A DNA stretch of 64,000 bases, taken from contig BJOX01000255.1 of NCBI GenBank assembly GCA_009731375.1, forward strand, positions 67,829-131,828, given 5' to 3'. The position numbers and the translations under genes were made by a program. Position 1 is the first letter of the stretch. Every line of letters begins with the position of its first letter. Source of the DNA: Paulinella micropora (taxonomy: Eukaryota; Cercozoa; Imbricatea; Euglyphida). Below the pieces are notes generated by a model, which did no database searches, was not told the DNA's origin, and saw nothing but the letters and a program-made list of their open reading frames with translations. Below, piece after piece: positions 51,056 through 62,463 of the stretch.

Positions 51056-53563
51056 GTCTACGACGACAACACGCTCACCTGAGCCGGTGTCTTCGTCTTG
51101 ACGTCCCCCCTCCGTAGCGGTATAAGCTTGCTGGGGGTAGTTGGAGCTGGAACTGGTGCTATAATTCCAGTATCCGTGTCCTCTGGGAGGGCGCGCTGGG
51201 GTCCGTCCTCCCCTTCCACGAAAGCCTCGTCCTCGTGGTGCCGCCCCTCTTGGTGTCCCTCGGGACCCTCGTGACGATCCTCTCGTCTCTCCTCCTCCTC
51301 TAGTCGGCGCCTTTGATCGGCCCGATGTCTCTCTCTTCTCCCTTCTCTTCATTCTGTCAAGGAAGTAAATGATGGCCTCCCGGAACTCCGCATCCGAGAC
51401 CATATTCGCATTCCACCTCCCCTCCTCCAACTCCTTCTTGTACATGGCGTACATGGTCTTTTTCATGCCTTCGAGCTCTCTAAGGAAAAGATTTCGCTGC
51501 CTATCATCAAGAGAGTCGTGGCTGAAGAGGCAATTGCCTATTCCTTTCTGTGCCTCATGCTTACACGCCATGCATGAAAAATAGCGGCAGCACGGCGTCG
51601 GCTCATCTCTCCCCCTCTTGAGACCTGCCGTTCGAGTTGCATGTGCTGCTTGAGCACCTCCAACCCCCTGTGTCGCGGCACTGGAGAATGACTCGGTGGC
51701 CGTGTCCAATTCGGAACACGCGTCGAGCACCTCCTTGAACAGGTCGCCCGGCGGAGTAGCCGCTACAGTCCTCTCGTATATATTCGTTTCTAAAAAATCC
51801 GCCGTCTTCACCGCCGTGAAGGTCGGACAGGACTGTATGATCCTTGCGAGCTTGCTCGGGTGTCGTGTACACAAAGCACTCAGGAAGTACAAAATGATAG
51901 ACTTCCGGCTATAAAAGAGCCCGTACTTGGCGCTGACCTCAGTGAGGATCGCTGCCAACCTCGTGCCAATGCCCAGCCCTTCGTTCACCTCTTGAAAAAT
52001 CTCAAACCCAATCAAAGTACCAGTGCACAGGTGCTGATACCCATGAGTTTTAAAGTATTGCAAGAGGACGGCAACTGGCACCGTGCATTGCAGGTCTGAG
52101 GCTGCTCTCCTAGCCGCCACCTCTACCGCTCTCATCGCCTTGTACTCCCCAACATCAAACCCTTGTGTGATGATTGATGGGTCCAACAAGGTGTACAACG
52201 CCTCATACTCCTGTGTTTCGTCCGTTGGATGCTGCTTCATACAAGCATCAATTCTTCTGAGCTTGTCTCGAAGGTTCGCATCCGTGTCCTTCTGACTCGC
52301 TGTCTCTGCATACAGCGTCAGAGCAGTGGCATCGGACTTTGTATATTTTTGGAAGGCCTGTATGATAGCCTGTCTGTCCTTTTTGTCATTACTGTTGACA
52401 ATGACAGTGGTAGGCGCTGAGCTAGTCGCAGGGGCCGAAGGGGCTGTGTGGGCTGACGGGGCGGAGCGGCCCGAGGGAGCCATATAAGATCCAGAGGAAT
52501 ATTTCGGTCCCTTTGTTCCCGCCGCCTTGGCTAATGCAATCTTTGCCTCCATCTCCTTCTTTTCTTTCTCAGCCGCTAGCTCTTTGATATACAGCTCTTG
52601 GGCATGATGAAAAAAAGACAGGATCTCAGCTGCCTTCCGAAGGAACAAGGCCTTCTCCGCCAACTCCTTCTCTCCCGCTTTATTGGTGGGGGGTGGTGCG
52701 GCCGTCCCCTCCAAGATCGTATGATCCTTCGTGAAGACCCACCTCTTCCATGCGTCATCCTTCACCAAGGCCGCATGCAGCTTCTTCATCCTCGTCACCC
52801 CTCCAGCTTCGCCTTCTATTTCCCTCAGGGCCGGGTGAAGGTCCCTGCCAAACTGGGTGTGTTGGAGTTTACCCAGGTCCACTAACTTGGCCTCCATAAG
52901 TTTCAGAGACACATCCATGACATTGATCTGTCCTTTTGGATTCCTGAACTTAAACTCCTTTTCCACTCTCTTTATTGAATCAATGTCCTGACCAGGATCG
53001 AGCAACCTAGCCAGTGCTCTTGTGTTCCATGGCAGCACAGTCTTTCCAGTCTGGTACTCAAAGAGTATAGCACACTCAAACACTGTCCATGAGAGGTCGA
53101 GTAGCTCCAGTAAAGACATATTGTCCCCAAATGAGACATGTTGCACCTGTAACTGTGCACCGTCGTCTCTGAGGAATTCTGCCAGAGGCAGAGCTTGCCT
53201 TGGGAGAGGGTAACAGATGTCCTCCTTCTTCAAGGGTTGTCCCCATCGCATTTCTTGGGGAATGTATAGCCATTTATAGGCCTCATCCTTCCCTTTCTTC
53301 TCCTCAAACTCCTTCTTACTTAGTTTGCCATATTCGGCCACAAACCTCGCTTCCTCTCCTCCCTTCTCCTCCTCCTCGACTTCCTCTGCTCCTCCTGTGT
53401 CAAAGGAAGGCGCAGTAAAAAATTGATTCTCTGCTCCTCCTGTGTCAAAGGAAGGTGCCAGATCTCCTCCTTCTGCATGAGGGTCAACGAACTCCTCTTC
53501 GTTTCCTGGGGTTCGCTCACTCTCCCCCCCTCCTTCCTGCCAGTCTTCAGACCTAGTAGACAT
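51053..53563 (-). CDS. gag: Gag-like protein with CCCH-type finger and RGG tail
   Basis: 836 codons from ATG at 53561-53563 to TGA at 51053-51055. The N-terminus is acidic and has a tandem APSFDTGGAE repeat (about residues 36-60). A helical middle region (about 90-580) is probably capsid-like by position. CCRYFSCMAC plus NCLFSH at 658-682 is a Cys3His finger (C-x7/8-C-x10-C-x3-H), not the usual CCHC knuckle of Ty3 Gag. An Arg/Gly-rich RGG tract (about 754-798) follows and could bind RNA. The assignment to Gag rests on position and composition. Its frame is the same as that of pol downstream. Confidence 0.75.
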   Translation of the reverse strand: MSTRSEDWQEGGGESERTPGNEEEFVDPHAEGGDLAPSFDTGGAENQFFTAPSFDTGGAEEVEEEEKGGEEARFVAEYGKLSKKEFEEKKGKDEAYKWLYIPQEMRWGQPLKKEDICYPLPRQALPLAEFLRDDGAQLQVQHVSFGDNMSLLELLDLSWTVFECAILFEYQTGKTVLPWNTRALARLLDPGQDIDSIKRVEKEFKFRNPKGQINVMDVSLKLMEAKLVDLGKLQHTQFGRDLHPALREIEGEAGGVTRMKKLHAALVKDDAWKRWVFTKDHTILEGTAAPPPTNKAGEKELAEKALFLRKAAEILSFFHHAQELYIKELAAEKEKKEMEAKIALAKAAGTKGPKYSSGSYMAPSGRSAPSAHTAPSAPATSSAPTTVIVNSNDKKDRQAIIQAFQKYTKSDATALTLYAETASQKDTDANLRDKLRRIDACMKQHPTDETQEYEALYTLLDPSIITQGFDVGEYKAMRAVEVAARRAASDLQCTVPVAVLLQYFKTHGYQHLCTGTLIGFEIFQEVNEGLGIGTRLAAILTEVSAKYGLFYSRKSIILYFLSALCTRHPSKLARIIQSCPTFTAVKTADFLETNIYERTVAATPPGDLFKEVLDACSELDTATESFSSAATQGVGGAQAAHATRTAGLKRGRDEPTPCCRYFSCMACKHEAQKGIGNCLFSHDSLDDRQRNLFLRELEGMKKTMYAMYKKELEEGRWNANMVSDAEFREAIIYFLDRMKRREKRETSGRSKAPTRGGGETRGSSRGSRGTPRGAAPRGRGFRGRGGRTPARPPRGHGYWNYSTSSSSNYPQQAYTATEGGRQDEDTGSGERVVVVD

Positions 53564-55590
53564 GGACGCTGAAGGAATACGGATGAGACAGAGTTGTTTC
53601 TACCCCGTAATTGCTCTGTTCGTCTATGAGGAACGAATAGAGAGAAAAAACGAAAAGACAGTATAGAGAGAGAGCGTCTCACCTCTATGTCTTATTTTTT
53701 TTTTTTTTTTTGTGAGAAAGAAGTAATCTGTACGACTTTCTCTGAAAATTTGATCTCCTTCTCCACTCCTCTTTTCTTTTTCTCTTTTTGTTGTTGTATC
53801 TGTTATGAGGTACGAGGACCTATGTACAGATAATGTCAAAGAGGCTAGAGAAGCACTCCTTGAGAAGTCGACTTGTCGTCTGACACTTGTTCAGACCTAT
53901 TGTCGAAAGACAGTCAGAGATTTGCAAAAATACTCTGATGTGTGTGGTTTGAGAGGCAACAAAGTGCACAGACTTGAAAGGTAGAGTACTACGCTCGTGT
54001 CCTTCAAGTTTGTTTGTAACTGTGAGTGTTTGTTTGTACGTCTGTTGACCTACTCTGTCTCTGTCTCAAGAGAGAACAAAAGAACAGCTACGAGGTCTGG
54101 TGTCTGGCCTCCTTGTGAGGACACAGATACAGGCTGTGGAGAGGGTACTGAGACACCTACTCACAAACGCCTAGACGTCTAGTTTTGCAAAAAGAGCTGT
54201 GTGGGGATGTGCTGGAGTATTTGTTTTTTGGAACACCTACTCAGAAGAGATAGGTCTGTTCAATTTTTCTTTCTGCTGTTCCAAAAACAAGCCAGAAAAG
54301 AAATCAGCCTTGTGCTGGTGACTCCAATGTTACAATCCCCGAATATAGCTCAATAAAAAGTCAGTAATACAACCAGACACAAATCCCCAAAAGAGAATGA
54401 TGTCTCGTTATATTAGCTCAGTGAAGCCGAAAAGAAAACGGCAACAGACCAAAGTTAAAATTGCATTAGGTCAAATCAGGCCAAACTATATTGAAAATAA
54501 TGGGAAAAAACTAGGTGCACCTGACACCAGAAAAAAAGTATTTTTTACCTGTTATCCGGGGGGTGGTGCCTACAGTTTGAGTTGCGATCGAAACGAATCG
54601 TAACAGATGATTGACTAATATGTGAATAAGTATAAAAAGAAAATGAATCAAAAGATTGCAGATGTAGATCAATGCGCGATATGTGTGTGAGTATATGTGT
54701 CAACGCATTGATCAAGGTAGTATCAACATGCATAAAAGGAACAAGTGTCGTTTCCACTGACATCAGTTTTAATTTAAGCTACTGTCAATTCAACTTTTCT
54801 TACTTAAGCTACTGTTTCAATATATGGAAACGGTCAGTGCAGCAGAATTCAATTCACTGAGTCAGTTCAAGGAATGCAAAAAGCATTTACTAGATTTACT
54901 AGATTTATGCATAAAAGTCACAAATTTAGTTGATATCGGTTGGGTTTTTTTCGACCAAACTGTTTTACTTATTTTTTGCAACATCTTTCGATCACTTACA
55001 CCTTTTATGCATAAAAGTGTTTGCCGACAGCTGGCATGTTTTTCTACGAATTCCATATATAAATGATCCATTTATGTGATGCATGATTTTTTAGTGGTAC
55101 TACTAGTACTACTCTAGCTACTGCGCGATCAAGTGATTCATATTCACTTTATAGTACTAGTACTACAGGACTAGTGTAGTTAGTACTAGTATGACTACTG
55201 CAGTACTGCCGCTCTACGAATTTTAATTCTCGAGTCGGTTCGGTAACAGAAGTAAAAATGGCAGTAGTATGCAACTATAAGCCATCTTTTGACTTTTTCT
55301 CCGAGAATGGGCCGTACGTGTTAGGACCGTAAAGACAAAAGGGAGTAAAAGAAGAAAAGAAAGAGGAGAAGAGCGAGAGAAAGAGAGCGCGAGAAGAAAA
55401 ATGGATGATGGAGCAAAAAAATATGAAATAGAGGAAAAGAAAAGATGAAAACGGAAAACTACTCTGTCTCTCTATCGCTCCTCTCTCTTCTTCTTCTTCG
55501 TTTTTATTGAGAGAACAATTTTACAATTGGACTCAGGGAACGTCCACGTGAAAAGTATAGCTAGTAAGTTATACCTTTATCTAAGGTGAA
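53564..55590. other. AT-rich region upstream of gag, no gene seen
   Basis: Should include the 5' leader of the retroelement. A T15 run lies near 53697-53712. The palindrome TTTTATGCATAAAA occurs at 55001-55014, with partial copies at 54726 and 54904. TAGTACTAGTAC-type repeats lie at 55095-55205. No ORF is supported. Confidence 0.6.
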
Positions 55591-55652
55591 AACCTAGTTA
55601 TTCTCTCTCTCTCTCTCTCTCTCCTCTCCTCTCTCTTTCTCTCTCTCTCTCT

Positions 55653-55683
<31 letters not shown>

Positions 55684-55691
55684 CATCTCTC

Positions 55692-55760
<69 letters not shown>

Positions 55761-55837
55761 CCTCTCTCTCCCTCTCTCTCCCTCCCTCTCTCTCTCTCTC
55801 TCTCACACACACATACACACACACACACAAACACACA

Positions 55838-55920
<83 letters not shown>

Positions 55921-56801
55921 NNNNNNNNNNNNNNNNNNNNNNNNNNNNNNNNNNNNNNNNNNNNNNNNNNNNNNNNNNNNNNNNNNNNNNNNNNNNNNNN
56001 NNNNNNNNNNNNNNNNNNNNNNNNNNNNNNNNNNNNNNNNNNNNNNNNNNNNNNNNNNNNNNNNNNNNNNNNNNNNNNNNNNNNNNNNNNNNNNNNNNNN
56101 NNNNNNNNNNNNNNNNNNNNNNNNNNNNNNNNNNNNNNNNNNNNNNNNNNNNNNNNNNNNNNNNNNNNNNNNNNNNNNNNNNNNNNNNNNNNNNNNNNNN
56201 NNNNNNNNNNNNNNNNNNNNNNNNNNNNNNNNNNNNNNNNNNNNNNNNNNNNNNNNNNNNNNNNNNNNNNNNNNNNNNNNNNNNNNNNNNNNNNNNNNNN
56301 NNNNNNNNNNNNNNNNNNNNNNNNNNNNNNNNNNNNNNNNNNNNNNNNNNNNNNNNNNNNNNNNNNNNNNNNNNNNNNNNNNNNNNNNNNNNNNNNNNNN
56401 NNNNNNNNNNNNNNNNNNNNNNNNNNNNNNNNNNNNNNNNNNNNNNNNNNNNNNNNNNNNNNNNNNNNNNNNNNNNNNNNNNNNNNNNNNNNNNNNNNNN
56501 NNNNNNNNNNNNNNNNNNNNNNNNNNNNNNNNNNNNNNNNNNNNNNNNNNNNNNNNNNNNNNNNNNNNNNNNNNNNNNNNNNNNNNNNNNNNNNNNNNNN
56601 NNNNNNNNNNNNNNNNNNNNNNNNNNNNNNNNNNNNNNNNNNNNNNNNNNNNNNNNNNNNNNNNNNNNNNNNNNNNNNNNNNNNNNNNNNNNNNNNNNNN
56701 NNNNNNNNNNNNNNNNNNACTCTCTCTCTCTCTCTCTCTCTCGCTCTCTCTCTCTCCCTCTCCCTCTCTCTCTCGCTCTCGATCTATCTATCTATCTATC
56801 C

Positions 56802-56837
<36 letters not shown>

Positions 56838-56947
56838 GTCTATCTATCTATCTCTCTCTCTCTATATATATATATATCTATCTATCTATCTATCTATCTA
56901 TCTCTCTCACACACACACAGACACACACACACACACACACACACTCG

Positions 56948-56983
<36 letters not shown>

Positions 56984-56984
56984 G

Positions 56985-57015
<31 letters not shown>

Positions 57016-57059
57016 ACTTTCACTCAACTCACTCACTCACTCACTCACTCACACACCCA

Positions 57060-57102
<43 letters not shown>

Positions 57103-57230
57103 TCTCTCTCTTTCTCTCTCTCTCTTCTCTCTCTCTTTTCTCTCTCTCTCTCTCCTCTCTCTCTCTCCCTCTGATATCATTTCCTTTCATTTCTTTCTCG
57201 TGCTGTCTCTTCTCTCTTTCTCTTTTTTGT
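55591..57230. repeat. (CT)n satellite-like tract with (CA)n and (ATCT)n, and a 798-bp gap
   Basis: (CT)n with CTTT and CCCT variants, short (CA)n blocks at 55804-55838, 56906-56944 and 57001-57015, and (ATCT)n at 56782-56902. The gap is 55921-56718. Confidence 0.92.
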
Positions 57231-57261
57231 TTATTCCTTGATACACGTCGCGCTTGCCGCC

Positions 57262-57383
57262 GTGGACTTGACTGTCAATCTAATCAATAGGAAGAAAACC
57301 GTGGCAATGTGGACTTGACTGTCGATAGAAGCAATAGAAATGATGGTGTGGACTGACTGTGAATGTAATCCATAGAAATGGCA
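57262..57383 (+). repeat. Three tandem units in the 5' region of the kinase gene
   Basis: Units starting GTGGACTTGACTGTC at 57262 and 57310 and GTGGACTGACTGTG at 57349, each ending near AATAG or ATAGAAATG. The last unit contains the start codon of the kinase ORF; the second has an upstream ATG at the same place. Confidence 0.8.
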
Positions 57384-57430
57384 GTCTTGGGCATCGAAGG
57401 AGGCGGCACCAAAACCATCGCGGTCAACCC

Positions 57431-57485
<55 letters not shown>

Positions 57486-57509
57486 TTTTTTTTTNNNNNN
57501 NNNNCTTGA

Positions 57510-57540
<31 letters not shown>

Positions 57541-57919
57541 CGAGGAAGGAAGAAGGAAAGGAAAGGAAACGAAAAGGGTTGAAAAGAAAGAAAAACAAAA
57601 GAAAAGAAAGCAAGCATGCAAGCAAGCAAGAAAGAAAGAAACAAAGTGTGTGTTGGGTAGGTAATGGTGGACGAGTCCGGGCAGCTTGTCTCTCCTGCCC
57701 GCCGCTACGGGCCAGGTAACGCAACTCATGACATTACTGTGGCATAATTGATTTTGATATCATTTTTCTTGTTCAGTAGTGATGCTAGCACAATTTCAAG
57801 ACCATGGTTGCAAAGCTATGGATAAGAGCTTTTAAACGATCTTTCAGCACTTTTGACTTACTTACTTAGGCAACTTCCGCACCCTCAGTCGAACACAGTT
57901 CGCAGCCCTTCTCGCGCAG
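57378..57919 (+). CDS. Probable N-acetylglucosamine kinase / BadF-type ATPase, first exons only (3' partial)
   Basis: The ATG at 57378 opens MAVLGIEGGGTKTIAV, the phosphate-1 motif of the NAGK/BadF/BadG sugar-kinase family. Exon 1 runs into a poly-C tract at about 57430 and a 10-N gap, so its end is unknown. Exon 2 (within 57660-57714) reads MVDESGQLVSPARRYGP and splices in phase to exon 3 (57870-57919, GNFRTLSRTQFAALLAQ), giving the family's GPGN-type turn. A further acceptor-like CCTAG is at 58098-58102, just before the gap 58219-59007. The substrate could be GlcNAc or another sugar; only the ATP-binding start is visible. Confidence 0.7.
57431..57504. other. Poly-C / poly-T run and 10-N gap
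   Basis: About 55 C followed by T9 and N10 inside the first intron or exon of the kinase gene. Probably of low sequence quality. Confidence 0.8.
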
Positions 57920-58144
57920 GTACAGCTTACTTACTCACTTACTCACTTACTTACTACTCACTCGCTCACTCACTTACTCACTCACTTACTTACTTACTTA
58001 CCTCCTTTCGTACAACTTCGTAGACGAAAAAAAATCAAATAGTCCTGACTCTAGTAAGTCAGAACGTCAATTACATTCAGTCTGTGTGTGTGTTGTCCTA
58101 GGTCAGTTCAGTCGGAAAGGAGAGAGAGAGGGTGTGTGTGTGTA

Positions 58145-58200
<56 letters not shown>

Positions 58201-58218
58201 GGAGAGAGTGTGTGTGTG

Positions 58219-59007
58219 NNNNNNNNNNNNNNNNNNNNNNNNNNNNNNNNNNNNNNNNNNNNNNNNNNNNNNNNNNNNNNNNNNNNNNNNNNNNNNNNNN
58301 NNNNNNNNNNNNNNNNNNNNNNNNNNNNNNNNNNNNNNNNNNNNNNNNNNNNNNNNNNNNNNNNNNNNNNNNNNNNNNNNNNNNNNNNNNNNNNNNNNNN
58401 NNNNNNNNNNNNNNNNNNNNNNNNNNNNNNNNNNNNNNNNNNNNNNNNNNNNNNNNNNNNNNNNNNNNNNNNNNNNNNNNNNNNNNNNNNNNNNNNNNNN
58501 NNNNNNNNNNNNNNNNNNNNNNNNNNNNNNNNNNNNNNNNNNNNNNNNNNNNNNNNNNNNNNNNNNNNNNNNNNNNNNNNNNNNNNNNNNNNNNNNNNNN
58601 NNNNNNNNNNNNNNNNNNNNNNNNNNNNNNNNNNNNNNNNNNNNNNNNNNNNNNNNNNNNNNNNNNNNNNNNNNNNNNNNNNNNNNNNNNNNNNNNNNNN
58701 NNNNNNNNNNNNNNNNNNNNNNNNNNNNNNNNNNNNNNNNNNNNNNNNNNNNNNNNNNNNNNNNNNNNNNNNNNNNNNNNNNNNNNNNNNNNNNNNNNNN
58801 NNNNNNNNNNNNNNNNNNNNNNNNNNNNNNNNNNNNNNNNNNNNNNNNNNNNNNNNNNNNNNNNNNNNNNNNNNNNNNNNNNNNNNNNNNNNNNNNNNNN
58901 NNNNNNNNNNNNNNNNNNNNNNNNNNNNNNNNNNNNNNNNNNNNNNNNNNNNNNNNNNNNNNNNNNNNNNNNNNNNNNNNNNNNNNNNNNNNNNNNNNNN
59001 NNNNNNN
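58219..59007. other. Assembly gap (789 N)
   Basis: Run of N bounded by (GT)n/(GA)n. Confidence 0.99.
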
Positions 59008-59064
59008 GGAGAGAGGAATAGGCAGGTAGAAGATAGATAGATTGATAGATAGATAGATAGATAG

Positions 59065-59459
59065 ATATGTTTGATCTATGGGCGTGGCATAGCTTTAAAA
59101 GCCATGAGCCTCCAATACTACTCCCGAACAGGAACTCTCAGCACTTCACAAGCTTCACACCAACCATCTGCTGGGGTTGGTGCCCGTGTCCAGTTCAAGC
59201 CGAAAGGTAGCTGAGCCCTTGAACTGTACAGAACAACCACTAAAAAGACTCCCCCAGGGGCGTGTGCCATAAGGGATGATGGCCACCCAAGCCGAGGTTT
59301 CGGGAGTTCACGTTCGTTGTGAGATACCTTCTTCATCAACCCTTTGCATCACGGCCCCGGTCGGGAGTTGGTCGCCTGTTAGCCCTGCGCTGCGCGCGTA
59401 TCAACGGCACACACAAAACCGTCAATGTAGGAGATAGTTAGATCTGAACCCAGGCTGAG
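59065..59459 (-). mobile_element. Retroelement 3' region (family 3-like terminus)
   Basis: On the minus strand it ends ATAGATCAAACATATC followed by (ATCT)n, the same terminus as 41094-41133, although the upstream sequence differs. No intact ORF; the open stretch at 59118-59339 has no recognised domain. The 59340-59490 part is unique. Confidence 0.6.
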
Positions 59460-59492
59460 TTGCCAGTGGCAGAGACCGTCTCCAGTGATAGG

Positions 59493-59561
<69 letters not shown>

Positions 59562-60145
59562 GATGTCGCAAAGTAATGTAGTCCTTGCAAAGGAACGCAG
59601 TTTCACATCAAACAGTAATTTGTGTACTGTGCATGTGTCCGGGATGGGAATCACGGGTAGACTGTGTTCTGGAAAAATGAAGAGGAGGACGTTGAAGAAA
59701 AAGGCAATCTAGGAATGGAGAGTGGGGAGGATAAGGAAGAAGGGAAAGAAAAGGAAGCCGTTAGTCCAAGTGTTTTGAGCACCGTAAGCTTGCGCAAGCT
59801 ACAATGATGACATTGTATGAGGCCTAAACCCCCGCAGGGACCTAGCCCGGGCTATGCAACACTGGACGGCTATGATGGAATGCAGTCACCAATACGGACT
59901 AGAGGAAGATTAGTCCAATTTTTGACTGCACAGGAGCGATAAATCGCAAAAGAGCAACGAGCTACGCAGGACGATAGCTTGAAGCAAAGGGATTTGGATT
60001 GGGGATGGGAAAAACCCAAGGCGCGGAAACATCGATGAACAGAGAACGATACCATGCCGCGAGCCCCGCATTCGATTTGTCGATGGTGGCAGGTCCATCC
60101 GTTGTCCTTGATTTGAGATTTGAGCCCATTGTATCGGCTGGTCTT

Positions 60146-61564
60146 TTAGGCTCGTGCGTCAAGGATGTTTTCCTCGACCGGGCACGTGAGTTCGATCAGT
60201 ATACACTTCTTGGTAGACAATGACCAGACAACAATATCGGGGCGGAGGTCAGTGACACAGATGTGGACAGGAAAGGCTTGCTCAGAACCGGTGTATTGGG
60301 TTTGGAGCTGCCAATCGTTTGCGGTGTCGAGCAGAGATGGACGATGAAATGACTGCCCCTTAGGCTTCTGCTCGCCCTCTTTCACAAACATAGACTTTGA
60401 TTCATTTTGGTCTATAGGGGAGCGTTTGTTATGGCTCTCGATGTGTTTTTGAAGGGGAGCTTCAATAGTGCAGAGCACAGAGTCGTGACGCCAGGTATAA
60501 CGGCCTTGTTTGAGGGCAACATGGCAACCGGAGAGGATGTGACATAAATGTGCTTGACCAGAACAGAGAGCACACTTGTTGTTGGGAATGATTCCCCACA
60601 GACGTCTAAGGTCGGGGGTAATAACCGAGCTTGTGCTTGCGTTGATGACCCAAGAGATTAAACGGGGATTACGGGTTCCGATGAGGCGAGTCCAGGAGAG
60701 GTCAAAGGGGCATGCGTCTTCAAAACGAAGAAAGCACCCTTGCATGGCTTTGTCCATATCATGCACTGTGGTTGTCTCAAGTATTGTCTCAGCAGCTAAT
60801 TCTAAAATCCTGTCTTTGCGGTCTGTGGTGGAATGTTCTTTTGGGTAGCGACCATGGCCAAGTCCGAGATGATCGGATTGGCCTCGATGTTTGAATTCAA
60901 AATCAACTTGTGCCTCAAGCTTTTCGAGCACAGGCTCTGGTTTCCAGATAGTTCGAAACGTTTCGTGTTTCGTCAGGTTCATCGCATAGATGGACGAGAG
61001 GTGTTTATCTGGGCAGTACTTCAGCATTTGAGCACGGTTGATTTGAAGTCGCTGGTAAAAAGAGAAGATGGACTGGAGCTGTAGACCGAATTTCGAGCTT
61101 GGGCGGTAAAGGTAAGAGACCAGAGCTCTTTTGTAGATATTGGCCCATTTTTTGAGGAAGCGGGTCGCAATGTTTTCAAGGGTTTTGGCGAAAGATAAGC
61201 AGAGGTCTTAAATGAGAAATGGCCAGGCACGTGACTGGACAGCATAATGTTGGTAGAGCCAAAATTTCATAAAACCATTGATCGAGCAGCTATCGATGGC
61301 TTGCATAGATAGAATGAACTTCTTTTGGATTTCTGCTCGTTGTTCGTTTTCGCTAAGGTCATGGTAGACAATCCATCCGAGGTCTTTGAAGGGCTTGTCA
61401 GCGATGAAGTCAATTGGTTTGCCCGTAATAGTAAGGGCGGGGTCGAAAGGTGGGAACGATATCGGCATTAATCGTTTGAGACCCTTGCGGTCATCGGCTT
61501 TAGTCCAATATTTGAAAGCAAGGCTTTTGCATTTGGGCGGTTTCGCGCCATTGTTCTGGTCCAT
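60146..61564 (-). pseudogene. LINE C-terminal region: CCHC finger and restriction-like endonuclease
   Basis: 61208-61564 and 60146-61027 are in one frame, interrupted by a single TAA at 61208-61210 after SRAWPFLI. The stretch 61207-61028 stays open in that frame. CALCSGQAHLCHILSGC is a C-x2-C-x7-H-x4-C finger followed by GRYTWRHDSVL. RPDIVVWSLSTKKCILIELT has the P-D and E-L-T elements of the LINE restriction-like endonuclease. In R2-like elements this domain nicks the target site. Confidence 0.85.
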
Positions 61565-62463
61565 GTCAGAAATTTGTCTATCATGTTGATGGACGATTGA
61601 CAGTGTTTCGTGGATCGGCTGTGTAGTTTGAGGTCGTCAGCATAGGCAGCTTCGTGCACGATTATTTCATCCGTTGAGTTTTTGTGTTTGAAGTGGTATC
61701 CGTTGTTTTTGGTCAAGGATGATAGGAGGTCAAGTAGTAAATTGAAGACTATATTGAAAAGGAGAGGAGAGATGCAGCATCCTTGAAAGACGCCCACAGC
61801 AAAAACAAAGGGTTCTGACGACCATTCTTTCCCTTCGATTGTGGCTACCAAGAGTTCGTAATATAAGAAGATTATGCGTGCAAACATAGGGGGCACGTGG
61901 TACCACCAGAGAGCAAACTGGATCAAGTTGTGATTTACGCTTCCAAAAGCGTTTTTTAGGTCAATCCATGCTATGACCAGTTGGCGATAGTGATCTTTTG
62001 CATTTCTGATGGTAGCCTTTGTTGCAACAATGTGTTCGGGGCATCCTGCAACGTTACTGAGGAAACCTTTTTGTTTCGCTCTGTCAAAGTATTTGTTATC
62101 CAGTAAAAAACTCTCCAGTCGTTTTGACCACAGAGAGAAAAATACCTTACCCGAGCAGTTTGTCAGAGCAATCGGACGATAGTTTGAGGCCTGAAGTGGA
62201 TCGCCGTCTTTATGAAGGAGGGAGATAGCAGCGTGGGCCCAGCTGTTAGCAACATCAGTTGTCCAACACTTGACAATGAGTTTGTGTAAGAAAAATAAAG
62301 CGGCGGGAAGTCTCTTGTAAACAAGGTAGCTAATACCATCTCTGCCAGGGGCTGCGCCATTACGCTTAGCAAGCACAGATCTTTTGGTTTCCAAGAAGGA
62401 CGGTGGTTTGAGGTCAAAGGGGACAGTTGGTAGAGGTGGGCGAATCATCTCAGGTAAGGGCAC
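61468..62463 (-). pseudogene. LINE reverse transcriptase domain
   Basis: 331 codons open. Motifs in order: GAAPGRDGISYLVYK, ISLLHKDGD, NYRPIALTNCSGKVF, WIDLKNAFGSVNH (motif A), VGVFQGCCISPLLFNIVFN (motif B) and AAYADDLKLHS (motif C, YADD). All catalytic aspartates are present. It is joined to the following segment (61208-61564) only by a frameshift near 61500, so the copy is a pseudogene. Confidence 0.92.

Larger units (their letters stand above)
45230..53563 (-). mobile_element. Ty3/gypsy-type LTR retroelement (internal region, gag-pol intact)
   Basis: Gag precedes Pol on the minus strand. Pol order is protease, reverse transcriptase, RNase H, integrase, GPY/F, which is the Ty3/gypsy order. 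Both ORFs are open and catalytic residues are in place except for an odd protease motif, so the copy looks young. LTRs, a primer-binding site and a polypurine tract could not be confirmed; gaps at 44052-44467 and 55921-56718 may hide them. Confidence 0.85.

Noticed and set aside
44468-55590. LTRs and a primer-binding site for the gypsy element (for example TGGAGTCACCAGCACAAGG on the minus strand at about 54307-54326)
   Set aside because: No matching sequence was found on the other side of the element, so neither LTR boundaries nor the binding site can be supported.
59118-59339. 73-codon minus-strand ORF upstream of the family-3 terminus
   Set aside because: No recognised motif; likely untranslated region of a retroelement.
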